A stretch of DNA of 64,000 nucleotides. It comes from Klenkia marina. GTDB taxonomy: Bacteria; Actinomycetota; Actinomycetes; Mycobacteriales; Geodermatophilaceae. Under the pieces are notes generated by a model. It ran no database searches. It saw nothing but the letters and a program-made list of their open reading frames with translations, and was not told where the DNA came from. Shown here in pieces: positions 44,868-56,043 of the stretch; within the stretch, counting starts at the first letter, position 1; each line of letters opens with the position of its first letter. The position numbers and the translations under genes were made by a program. The stretch lies in NCBI RefSeq assembly GCF_900101025.1, contig NZ_FMUH01000003.1, positions 124,001-188,000 of the forward strand, given 5' to 3'.

Positions 44868-45905
44868 CGATGATCCGGGCTGGGGTCCCCGCACCCGCGG
44901 CACCCGGCGCAGGCCCCCATTCCGCTGCTCCACCCGGTAGGTGCGGTCCTCCCGCGGTGGCCGGGTCAGCAGCCGACGCAGTCGGTCCAGCTTGTCCGCG
45001 AACGGGGCGTGCAGGTCACCGGGCTTGACCCGTACCCCCACGAGGTCGAGGTCGACGAGCTCGTCGTGCCGGCACTTCTCCGCCCAGACAGCGTCGGCGG
45101 GGCTCCGCCCGAACCACGGGTCGTCGACCTTCGTGCGCCCATCGCACTCACCGAAGACGGCGCTGTCCTCCCACAGCATGTCGAGCACGCCGACCAGTCG
45201 GTGATCCCGGAACACGGCCGCTTGGAGAACCGGCTCGGGCAGACCGGCGGACACGAACGCCAGCCGGGTCCTCGTCTCGTGAGGCGAGTGGGCCCCGATG
45301 CGCGCGAGCCCGAACGCGCGGGCCATCCGGCCGGCTCCCGGCCAGTGCCGGTGCCGGAGCGACGTCGTGGTCAGCTCGTCGCGGGTCAGTCGACCGTCGG
45401 CCAGGACGTCGTCCACCGCCACCACCGCATCGACCACCTCCCACTCCCTGGCGACGTCGGCGAGGGTGCGTGCCAGCGAGGTGACCGGCAGCCCGTCCAC
45501 CACCGTGACGTCATCGGGAGGCAGAGCCGCCCTGCGCACCTGGTAACCCTTGCCGCGCCGGAACTGCACCGGGTCGGTGAGCACGACGTCCTCACCAACC
45601 CCGGCGGGCAGGACGAGTCCGTGCACGCGTGCGGCGGTGCCGTGGCTGAGCACCGAGTCGGGGCGCCCCAGCCTCAGCACCACGGCAGCCGCCTCGAGGT
45701 GGTGCTGACGGCCGTGGTCCCGGTGAGCGGACCAGATCTCGCGACTGGTGTGGACGCCGTACCGGACGGTGTGCCACGCGCCGGAGCGCACCTGCGCCGC
45801 GATGGCGTGCCGGTCGTGGCCCGCTGCCTCGGCGTGCGCGGTGGAGAACACCCCGCCATGACGGGTGATGGCGAAGGCGAGCTGGGGGTCCATGCCGCGA
45901 ACCAT
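44838..45905 (-). CDS. Orphan AbiEi-like antitoxin-domain protein with C-terminal nuclease-like domain
   Basis: A 355-residue protein. The N-terminal part (ITRHGGVFSTAHAEAAGHD) is the winged-helix AbiEi antitoxin domain. The central AbiEi core has LSHGTAARVHGLVLP and GLPVTSLARTLADVARE. The C-terminal third has LDMLW...VFGECDGRTKV, the D...ExDGxxK signature of PD-(D/E)XK-type or DUF559-like domains. No AbiEii toxin gene is adjacent. The last residues, SSESVLAHRRR, are encoded by repeat copy 2. Start ATG 45905, or ATG 45893. The gene is bracketed by 77-bp inverted repeats. Confidence 0.78.
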   Translation of the reverse strand: MVRGMDPQLAFAITRHGGVFSTAHAEAAGHDRHAIAAQVRSGAWHTVRYGVHTSREIWSAHRDHGRQHHLEAAAVVLRLGRPDSVLSHGTAARVHGLVLPAGVGEDVVLTDPVQFRRGKGYQVRRAALPPDDVTVVDGLPVTSLARTLADVAREWEVVDAVVAVDDVLADGRLTRDELTTTSLRHRHWPGAGRMARAFGLARIGAHSPHETRTRLAFVSAGLPEPVLQAAVFRDHRLVGVLDMLWEDSAVFGECDGRTKVDDPWFGRSPADAVWAEKCRHDELVDLDLVGVRVKPGDLHAPFADKLDRLRRLLTRPPREDRTYRVEQRNGGLRRVPRVRGPQPGSSESVLAHRRR

Positions 45906-45990
45906 GGCGCGACCACGACCGTGGTGGGCCGCCGACGACGGATCTGTGGATCGGGGGCCAGGTTGTGGATGGCTGGTGACCCGGAACGCA

Positions 45991-46067
45991 GAATCCGTCC
46001 TGGCTCACCGGTGTCGGTGAGCCAGGACGGACTCTGGTGAACCCAGCTGATCCATGCCGCGCCGGGG
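45991..46067. repeat. Palindromic repeat, copy 3 (right inverted copy)
   Basis: Inverted relative to copy 2: hairpin TCCGTCCTGGCTCACCG...CGGTGAGCCAGGACGGA first, then the tail TGAACCCAGCTGATCCATGC. It lies 11 bases beyond the stop of the minus-strand aceE gene, so read along aceE it has the same tail-then-hairpin order. It also sits upstream of the AbiEi-like gene. Confidence 0.92.
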
Positions 46068-46078
46068 GCGGGCGGGGG

Positions 46079-48883
<2,805 letters not shown>

Positions 48884-49101
48884 GCGCACATCGTCTCCTG
48901 CCGCCCCCGCGCACGTCACGCCGCCTCTCGTTGCGGTCGCAGAGTTCACCGCCGACGGACACGTTCCGGGCACGGATCGGACCGGTCGGCTACCGGATCG
49001 GACGCGCGTCGGACACACTGACGCACCGACGCCGGGCGAGCCGCGGATCTGCGGCCGCCCGGGACCACCGAGCACACTGAGCAGATGGAGGACGAGCAGG
49101 G

Positions 49102-49527
49102 ATGAGCGTCGACTCGGGCAGCGCCAGCATGGCGGCCCGGCTGGGGATCAAGCCGGGCATGGTCGTGCAGGAGCTCGGCTGGGACGAGGACGCCGACGAG
49201 GACCTGCGCGACTCCGTCGTCGAGGTGTCCGGCGGCGAGATGGTCGACGAGGACTCCGACGAGGTGGCCGACGTCGTCCTGCTGTGGTGGCGCGAGGAGG
49301 ACGGCGACCTGATCGACGCCCTCGTCGACGCGATCGCCGCCCTGGCCGACGACGGCGTCGTCTGGCTGCTGACCCCCAAGTCCGGGCGCCCCGGCCACGT
49401 CGAGCCCGGCGAGGTCACCGAGGCCGCGCCGACCGCCGGCCTGCAGCAGACCAGCAGCATCTCCGCCGCCAAGGAGTGGGCCGGCATCCGGCTCGTCACC
49501 CCCAAGGCGGCCCGTTCCAAGCGGTAG
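49102..49527 (+). CDS. DUF3052 domain protein
   Basis: A 141-residue protein of the actinobacterial DUF3052 family (Rv2239c-like). It shows [25 protein letters not shown], a very acidic middle, [22 protein letters not shown], then [20 protein letters not shown]. The C-terminus ends [15 protein letters not shown]. The function is unknown. It is 15 bases upstream of ahpE and divergent from aceE, the same order as in M. tuberculosis. Confidence 0.88.
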   Translation: MSVDSGSASMAARLGIKPGMVVQELGWDEDADEDLRDSVVEVSGGEMVDEDSDEVADVVLLWWREEDGDLIDALVDAIAALADDGVVWLLTPKSGRPGHVEPGEVTEAAPTAGLQQTSSISAAKEWAGIRLVTPKAARSKR

Positions 49528-49542
49528 CGGGAGGATCGCGGC

Positions 49543-50004
49543 ATGACTCTCTCCGTGGGTGACACCGCGCCCGACTTCACGCTCAACGACTCCGACCGGC
49601 AGCCCTTCACGCTGTCCGAGCACCGTGGGTCGCCCGTGCTGGTCGTCTTCTACCCGTTCGCCTTCTCCGGCATCTGCACCGGTGAGCTGTGCCAGCTGCG
49701 CGACGAGCTGGGCACCTACACCGACGCCGGCGTCCGCGTCGTGGCGGTCTCGTGCGACCCGGCGCCGGCGCTGAAGGCGTGGAAGACCGAGCAGGGCTTC
49801 GACTTCCCGCTCCTGAGCGACTTCTGGCCCCACGGCGAGGTCGCCAAGGCCTACGGCGCGTTCTTCGAGACCGCCGGCATGGCCAACCGCGGCACGTTCC
49901 TGGTCGACGCCGAGGGCAAGGTCGCCTTCGCCGAGGTCAACGGCCCCGGCGACGCCCGGGCGCAGAGCGGCTGGAAGGACGCCGTCGCCGCGCTCGCCTC
50001 GTGA
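49543..50004 (+). CDS. ahpE: Peroxiredoxin AhpE
   Basis: A 153-residue thioredoxin-fold peroxidase. The peroxidatic Cys lies in FYPFAFSGICTGELCQLRDEL, near residue 45, in the AhpE-type context. AhpE reduces peroxides with a one-Cys mechanism and mycothiol/mycoredoxin. A second Cys is five residues after the first (CTGELC) where M. tuberculosis AhpE has Asp. The C-terminus ends in a short helix (AQSGWKDAVAAL). Confidence 0.93.
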   Translation: MTLSVGDTAPDFTLNDSDRQPFTLSEHRGSPVLVVFYPFAFSGICTGELCQLRDELGTYTDAGVRVVAVSCDPAPALKAWKTEQGFDFPLLSDFWPHGEVAKAYGAFFETAGMANRGTFLVDAEGKVAFAEVNGPGDARAQSGWKDAVAALAS

Positions 50005-50039
50005 TCCCCGGGCCGCCCCACTACGGTGGGGCGGCTCCC

Positions 50040-50111
50040 GGGCGCGTAGCTCAGCGGTAGAGCTCTCGCCTTACAAGCGAGCGGTCGCAGGTTCGAACCC
50101 TGCCGCGCCCA
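50040..50111 (+). tRNA. tRNA-Val (TAC)
   Basis: Acceptor arms GGGCGCG and CGCGCCC pair, with discriminator A; CCA is not fully encoded. The anticodon stem is CTCGC/GCGAG, and the loop CTTACAA has anticodon TAC at 50072-50074. The T arm is GCAGG-TTCGAAC-CCTGC. Confidence 0.95.
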
Positions 50112-50130
50112 CCCCGTGCTCCCGGCCGGC

Positions 50131-52068
50131 TCAGTGCTTGCCCGGTGCCTGCGCACGCACCAGGCGGCGGGCGGCGTCGACCTCCCGGGCGACCGGGCCC
50201 AGCACGCCCTCGGCGTGGATCTCGGTGTCGTCGGGGAACCGGTGCAGCCGCAGGTCGTCGTCCAGCTCGCGGATCGAGCGGCGCAGCACGTTCACCTGGC
50301 CCCGCGGCGGGATCTCGGCCCCGGCGCGCATCGCGATCACCGCCTCTGTGACGGCGTCCGACGTCCGCTCGAGCTGGATGATGACCGGGTACCAGGCCGC
50401 CGCCCGCGTGCTGATCGGCGGTGGTTCGGCCAGCCGGCGCTGCAGCTGGGTCTGCAGCTCGGTGAGTGCCCGGTAGCTGGCTCGGCGCGCCCGACGGGTC
50501 TCCTCCGGGGTGCCGTGGAAGGCGGCGTCGACGAACCGGTCGAGGGCGACGGCGGCGGCCCGCAGGGCGTCGTCCAGCGGGGCGCGCCAGGTCTGCGGCC
50601 AGAGCAGGTAGCCGAACACGAGCACGATCGCGCAGCCGATCACCGTGTCGACCAGGCGCGGGCCCACCAGCTCCGACGGGCTCGGCGCGGCGAGGTCGAG
50701 CAGCATGATCACCAGCGGGGTCTGGAAGACCGAGAACAGCCCGAAGTTCGCGTTGCGCGCCCACGGCAGGACGGCGGCGAACAGTGCCAGTGCCAGCACC
50801 ACCCAGCCCCCGCGCGGCAGCACCGCCAGCAGCGCCGACCCCAGCAGGACCCCGAGCAGCGTGCCGGCCCCGCGCTGCACCGCGCGGGTGAACACCGACC
50901 CGAAGTCGGGCTTGAGCACCACGGCGACGGTGAGCAGCACCCAGTAGGGGCGCTCGATGGGCAGCCGTTGCCGGGCCACCTCGGCGACCACCATGCACAG
51001 GGTCAGGCGGACGGCGAACGCGCGGGAATCGGCGTTGCCGGTCGTGCGGTCCAGCAGGTCGCGGGCACGCAGCCGCCAGGGCAACGGTGCCCGGACGACG
51101 GCGGCCGAGGCGCGCTCGTCCGGGTCGCCGACGAGGTCCCAGACCAGCCGGACGCCGTGCCGCACCGCGCGCAGCGTGGACGGCCCGTCTTCCAGGGCCG
51201 CGGGCCGGTCGCCGACCAGGGGACGGCGGGCAGCGACCGCGGCACCCAGGGCATGGGTGGCGGCGACGTCGGCGGGGTCGGCCGGGACGCCGGCCCGCAC
51301 CGTGGCCACCGCGCCCTCGACCAGCGGTGCGGCAGCGTTGAGCAGCCCGGCGAGCTCGGCCAGCTCACGGCTGCGGCCCGAGGACGTGCTGCGGCTGTGG
51401 ATCACCCGGTCGTAGCCGGTGTTGAGCGCGGCGGTGAGGGTGCGCCGGGCGTCGTCGGTGCCGGGCGTGCCGACCGCGGCCAGCAGGTCACCGATCGCGG
51501 TGAACACCGCCCCCACGGCCTCGCGGTCGGGGTCGGCGTCCTCGGTGCTGGCCTGCACCAGCACCAGCGCTGTGGCCCACAAACCGCCGGTGAGGAAGAA
51601 CCCGATCTCGGTGTGCAGCGGCAGCGTGGTCTGCAGTCCGGAGGACAGGGCGGCGTAGATCAGCAGCTGCAGCGCACCCAGCGACAGCGCGGCGTCGATG
51701 GAGCTGACGAGGGCGGCCACCACCGACAGCAGCCCGATGACCAGCAGCGGCTGCCACCCCTCGCCGGTCGCGGCCTGTCCGGCCAGCAACCCCACCGTGC
51801 CCATCCCGCCGGCGGCCGCGACCCGGCGCATGCGGGTGCGCAGCGGCCCGCCCTGCGGGGCCAGCGTGGCCGCCAGCGCGCCGGTCGTGCCGAACACCCC
51901 GGCCCCGAGCGCCGCGGGGTCGTCGAGCCGGCCGAGCAGCCCGACGAGCGCCAGCGGCCCGGCCAGGGACAGCGCGAACCGGACGACGTCGCGCCACGGC
52001 ACCGGCGACCGACCGGTGCGCACCAGCTCCTCGAGCCAGGCCGGTGCCCGCAGCCCCCTGTCCGCCAC
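50131..52068 (-). CDS. FUSC family membrane protein
   Basis: A 645-residue protein with two membrane blocks. The first lies in residues 25-180 (FALSLAGPLALVGLLGRL, VGLLAGQAATGEGWQPLLVI), the second around 330-470 (LTLCMVVAEVARQRLPIERPYWVLLTVAVVLKP, ALFAAVLPWARNANFGLFSVFQTPLVIMLLDL). The second is the FUSC_2 domain of YccS/aromatic acid exporter proteins. A cytoplasmic helical tail follows. The GTG at 52068 (VADRGLRAPAWLEEL) is chosen so that it does not overlap the divergent ABC gene. The substrate is unknown. Confidence 0.78.
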   Translation of the reverse strand: MADRGLRAPAWLEELVRTGRSPVPWRDVVRFALSLAGPLALVGLLGRLDDPAALGAGVFGTTGALAATLAPQGGPLRTRMRRVAAAGGMGTVGLLAGQAATGEGWQPLLVIGLLSVVAALVSSIDAALSLGALQLLIYAALSSGLQTTLPLHTEIGFFLTGGLWATALVLVQASTEDADPDREAVGAVFTAIGDLLAAVGTPGTDDARRTLTAALNTGYDRVIHSRSTSSGRSRELAELAGLLNAAAPLVEGAVATVRAGVPADPADVAATHALGAAVAARRPLVGDRPAALEDGPSTLRAVRHGVRLVWDLVGDPDERASAAVVRAPLPWRLRARDLLDRTTGNADSRAFAVRLTLCMVVAEVARQRLPIERPYWVLLTVAVVLKPDFGSVFTRAVQRGAGTLLGVLLGSALLAVLPRGGWVVLALALFAAVLPWARNANFGLFSVFQTPLVIMLLDLAAPSPSELVGPRLVDTVIGCAIVLVFGYLLWPQTWRAPLDDALRAAAVALDRFVDAAFHGTPEETRRARRASYRALTELQTQLQRRLAEPPPISTRAAAWYPVIIQLERTSDAVTEAVIAMRAGAEIPPRGQVNVLRRSIRELDDDLRLHRFPDDTEIHAEGVLGPVAREVDAARRLVRAQAPGKH

Positions 52069-52120
52069 CGCGAGAGCTTCCCACCAGGAACTGTCAGGGG
52101 CCCGGCGCAGACTGGACGGC

Positions 52121-55100
52121 GTGCCGCACCCGACCCCCACCGCCACCACGCAGGGCGGCTGGTTGCGCCGGCTGGTCGGCTACTGCCTGCGTCACCGCGG
52201 CGACCTCGTCGGCGCCTTCGCCGCCGCCCTGGTGGGCTCGCTCATCGCCGCCGGGGTGCCGCTGGTGGTCAAGGAGGTCGTGGACGACGTCGTCGCCGGG
52301 GGCACCCGCTCGGTCGCGCCCTACGTCTGGCTGCTGGCGGTGGCGGGGCTGGTGCGCTTCGCCGCCGGGTTCACCCGCCGCTACCTGGCCGGGCGGCTGA
52401 GCCTCGACGTGCAGTACGACCTGCGCAACGACGTCGCCGAGGCGCTGTCCCGCCTCGACGGGCCGGGGCAGGACCGGTTGCAGACCGGTCAGGTGGTCAG
52501 CCGCTCCATCTCCGACATCACCCTCGTGCAGGGGCTGCTGGCGTTCCTGCCGAACCTGGCCGGCAACGCCCTGCTGTTCGTCGGGTCGATCGTGGTGATG
52601 GCCTGGTTGTCGCCGCTGCTCACGGTGGTCGCCCTCGCGGTGGGGCCGGCGCTGTGGTGGCTGGCCCTGCGGTCCCGGCGCGACCTGTTCCCGGCCAACT
52701 GGGCCGCGCAGCAGCAGGCCGGGGCCGTCGTCGGCGACGTCGAGGCCGCGGTCACCGGGGTGCGCGTGGTCAAGGGCTTCGGCCAGGAGGGCCGCGAGCT
52801 CGACCGGGTCGACGCGGGCGCGCGGCGGCTGTTCGGTGCCCGCATGCGGGTCGTGCGGTTCACCGCCCGCTACAACCCGGCGCTGCAGGCCGTCCCGGCC
52901 CTGGGGCAGGTGGGCGTGCTGGCCTTCGGCGGGTGGCTGGCCCTGCAGGGCAGCATCACGCTGGGCACCTTCCTGGCCTTCGCCACCTACCTGGCCTCGT
53001 TGGTGGCCCCCGTGCGCATGCTGGCCGCGGTGCTGGTCATCGGGCAGCAGGCGCGGGCCGGGGTCGAGCGGGTGCTCGAGATCGTCGACACCGAGCCGGT
53101 CCTGCGCTCCGGTTCCCGCCCGGTGCCCGCGGGCCCGCTCGCCGTCGAGCTCGACGACGTGGTGTTCGCCTACGGGGAGGGCCCGGCCACGCTCTCGGGG
53201 GTCTCGTTGCGGGTGCGGCCCGGGGAGACGTTGGCGCTGGTCGGCCCGGCCGGCTCGGGCAAGTCCGCGGTCGTGGGGCTGCTGCCGCGCTTCTACGACG
53301 TCGGCGCCGGTGCGGTGCGCATCGGCGGGGTGGACGTGCGCGAGCTCGACACCGACCAGCTGCGCGGTGCGCTGGGCATCGTGCCCGAGGACAGCTTCCT
53401 GTTCTCCGACACCGTGCGGGCCAACATCGCCTTCGCCCGGCCGGACGCCTCCGACGCCGAGGTGCGGGCCGCCGCGCGCACCGCGCAGGCCGAGGGGTTC
53501 ATCGACGAGCTGCCCGACGGCTTCGACACCGTGGTCGGCGAGCAGGGGCTCACCCTGTCCGGCGGCCAGCGGCAGCGGGTCGCCCTGGCCCGCGCCCTGC
53601 TCACCGACCCCCGCGTGCTGGTGCTCGACGACGCCACCTCGGCCGTCGACGCCACGGTCGAGGCCCGCATCCAGGAGGGCCTGCGTGCGGGTGCCCGGGC
53701 CGACCGCACCACCCTGGTCGTGGCCCACCGGGCCTCCACCCTCGCCCTCGCCGACCGCGTGGCCGTGCTCGACCGCGGCCGGGTGGTCGACGTCGGCACC
53801 ACCGACGAGCTGGCCGAGCGCAGCCCGCTCTACCGCCTGCTCGTCTCCGGCGTCGACGACGACCCGCCCGCGGGCACGAGCCCGCCCACCCCCGTCCCCG
53901 AGGTCCCGTCGCCGACCACGGTCGACCCGGCGGCCTGGCCCGAGGTCGACCACGGCCCGGACGGCGACCGCGCGCTGCGGGGTGCGGCGAACTCGATCGG
54001 CGGGCCCGGGTCGGCGATGGTGAACGCGGCGTCCACCCCCGCACTGCGCGAGCTGGTGGCCGCCCTCCCGCCCGCCGACGACGACCCCCGGGTGCCGCCC
54101 GGGCGGGCGCGCTCGGCCGACCCGGGGTTCACCCTCGCCGGCCTGCTGCGGCCCTTCCGGTGGGTGCTCGGCGCCGCGTTCCTGCTGACCGCGGCCGACG
54201 CCGCCGCGCAGATCGCCGTCCCGGCCCTGGTGCGCGCCGGCATCGACCGCGGGGTGTCGGCCGACTCGCTGGGGGTGCTGCTGGCCATCAGCGCGCTGGC
54301 GCTGGCCGTGGTGGTGGCCGACTGGCTGGTCACCATCGGGTCGACCCGGCTCACCGGCAGCACCGGCGAGCGGCTGCTCTACACGCTGCGGGTGAAGACC
54401 TTCGCGCAGCTGCAGCGCCTGGGGCTCGACTACTACGAGCGCGAGCTCGGCGGCCGGATCATGACCCGGATGACCACCGACGTCGACGCGTTGTCGGCGT
54501 TCCTGCAGACCGGTCTGACCACCGCGGTGGTCAGCCTGCTCACCCTGGTGGGCGTCCTGGTCGCCCTGGTGCTGCTCGACGTCGACCTGGCGCTCGTGCT
54601 CGTCGCGTTCCTGCCGGTCCTGGCCGTGGCCACCTGGTGGTTCCGCCGGCGATCGGTGCCGGCCTACACCGAGGCGCGCGAGCGGGTGAGCGCCGTCAAC
54701 GCCCGGCTCCAGGAGGACGTCGCCGGGGTGCGGGTCACCCAGGCCGCCGTGCGCACTGAGCGCTCCCTCGCCGTGTTCCGCGAGCGGGCGGGGGCCTACC
54801 GCGACGTGCGGCTGCGCGCCCAGCGCTACATCGCGACCTACTTCCCCTTCGTCGAGTTCCTGTCCGAGCTGGCCGTCGCCGCCGTGCTGGTCGTCGGCGC
54901 GGTGCGGCTCACCGAGGGCACGATCACCGCCGGGGTGCTGGTCGCCTTCCTGCTCTACGTCGGCACCTTCTTCTCCCCGGTGCAGTCGCTGTCCCAGGTC
55001 TTCGACAGCTACCAGCAGGCCGCCGTGGGCCTGCGCCGGCTGCGCGACCTGCTGCAGACCCCGACCTCCACGCCGCCCGCCCCCGATCCGGCGCCCGTCG

Positions 55101-55852
55101 GTCGGCTGCGCGGCGAGGTGGTGCTCGACGACGTCACGTTCGCCTACCGCGGCGCGCCGGCACCGGCACTGCGCGGTGTCACGCTGCGCATCGCACCGGG
55201 GGAGACCGTCGCGCTGGTGGGCGAGACCGGGGCGGGCAAGTCCACCGTGGTCAAGCTCGTCGCCCGCTTCTACGACCCCACCGACGGCGCCGTCCTGGTC
55301 GACGGGCGCGACCTGCGCACGCTCGACCTCGCCGGCTACCGGTCGCGGTTGGGGGTCGTCCCGCAGGAGGCCCACCTCTTCGACGGCACCGTGCGCGACG
55401 CCATCGCCTACGGCCGGCCCGATGCCGACGACGTCGCGGTCGAGGCCGCGGCCCGGGCGGTGGGCGCGCACGAGATGGTCGCCGCACTGCCCGAGGGGTA
55501 CCGCACCCGCGTCGGTGAGCGGGGGCGGTCGCTGTCGGCCGGCCAGCGCCAGCTGCTGGCCCTGGCACGGGCCGAGCTGGTCGACCCCGACGTCCTGCTG
55601 CTCGACGAGGCCACCGCGTCGCTGGACCTCGCGTCCGAGGCCGCGGTCAACCGGGCCGCCGACGCCGTGGCCGGTCGGCGCACCACCATCGTGGTCGCGC
55701 ACCGGCTCACGACGGCGGCCCGCGCCGACCGGGTCGTCGTCCTCGACCACGGCCGCGTCGTGCAGTCCGGTCCGCACGAGCAGCTGCTGCGGGTGGAGGG
55801 GCCCTACGCCCTGCTGTGGGCCGCGTACTCCTCCGACGCCCTGGTCGACTGA
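52121..55852 (+). CDS. Fused heterodimer-type ABC exporter
   Basis: A 1243-residue protein with two complete half-exporters in tandem (membrane domain-NBD, membrane domain-NBD). NBD1: Walker A GPAGSGKSAVV near 375, signature LSGGQ near 478, Walker B VLVLDDATSAVD near 500 with Asp where the catalytic Glu should be. NBD2: Walker A GETGAGKSTVV near 1033, signature LSAGQ near 1136, Walker B LLLDEATASLD near 1158. A Pro-rich linker joins the halves around 590-660. It thus has one consensus and one degenerate ATP site, like the two-gene TmrAB/TM287-288 exporters. The substrate is unknown. Start GTG 52121, divergent from the FUSC gene. Confidence 0.88.
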   Translation: MPHPTPTATTQGGWLRRLVGYCLRHRGDLVGAFAAALVGSLIAAGVPLVVKEVVDDVVAGGTRSVAPYVWLLAVAGLVRFAAGFTRRYLAGRLSLDVQYDLRNDVAEALSRLDGPGQDRLQTGQVVSRSISDITLVQGLLAFLPNLAGNALLFVGSIVVMAWLSPLLTVVALAVGPALWWLALRSRRDLFPANWAAQQQAGAVVGDVEAAVTGVRVVKGFGQEGRELDRVDAGARRLFGARMRVVRFTARYNPALQAVPALGQVGVLAFGGWLALQGSITLGTFLAFATYLASLVAPVRMLAAVLVIGQQARAGVERVLEIVDTEPVLRSGSRPVPAGPLAVELDDVVFAYGEGPATLSGVSLRVRPGETLALVGPAGSGKSAVVGLLPRFYDVGAGAVRIGGVDVRELDTDQLRGALGIVPEDSFLFSDTVRANIAFARPDASDAEVRAAARTAQAEGFIDELPDGFDTVVGEQGLTLSGGQRQRVALARALLTDPRVLVLDDATSAVDATVEARIQEGLRAGARADRTTLVVAHRASTLALADRVAVLDRGRVVDVGTTDELAERSPLYRLLVSGVDDDPPAGTSPPTPVPEVPSPTTVDPAAWPEVDHGPDGDRALRGAANSIGGPGSAMVNAASTPALRELVAALPPADDDPRVPPGRARSADPGFTLAGLLRPFRWVLGAAFLLTAADAAAQIAVPALVRAGIDRGVSADSLGVLLAISALALAVVVADWLVTIGSTRLTGSTGERLLYTLRVKTFAQLQRLGLDYYERELGGRIMTRMTTDVDALSAFLQTGLTTAVVSLLTLVGVLVALVLLDVDLALVLVAFLPVLAVATWWFRRRSVPAYTEARERVSAVNARLQEDVAGVRVTQAAVRTERSLAVFRERAGAYRDVRLRAQRYIATYFPFVEFLSELAVAAVLVVGAVRLTEGTITAGVLVAFLLYVGTFFSPVQSLSQVFDSYQQAAVGLRRLRDLLQTPTSTPPAPDPAPVGRLRGEVVLDDVTFAYRGAPAPALRGVTLRIAPGETVALVGETGAGKSTVVKLVARFYDPTDGAVLVDGRDLRTLDLAGYRSRLGVVPQEAHLFDGTVRDAIAYGRPDADDVAVEAAARAVGAHEMVAALPEGYRTRVGERGRSLSAGQRQLLALARAELVDPDVLLLDEATASLDLASEAAVNRAADAVAGRRTTIVVAHRLTTAARADRVVVLDHGRVVQSGPHEQLLRVEGPYALLWAAYSSDALVD

Positions 55853-56043
55853 CCGTGCCGGGCCGTGAGGTCGCCCACGCCGGCCGGTCCGCCGGGCACC
55901 CGTCCGGATGGCGTCCCGGCCACGAACACGGGGTGATGCCGACCGCCGACCACCCCACCACCGACGAGGCCCGTCACCCCCACCGGGCCAGCTCACACGC
56001 GTCCGGCGGGCGGACCGGCGGGACCGCACCTACAGTCCGAAAA

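Noticed and set aside
44838-45905. Complete type IV toxin-antitoxin pair
   Set aside because: No AbiEii nucleotidyltransferase gene is present on either side.
44791-46067. Intact insertion sequence bounded by the inverted repeats
   Set aside because: No transposase is encoded between the repeats, and the same repeat occurs singly at two other sites. A cassette is possible, but an IS is not supported.
52094-56029. 1311-residue minus-strand frame over the ABC exporter
   Set aside because: It is antisense to two complete ABC half-transporters and has a composition typical of shadow frames.
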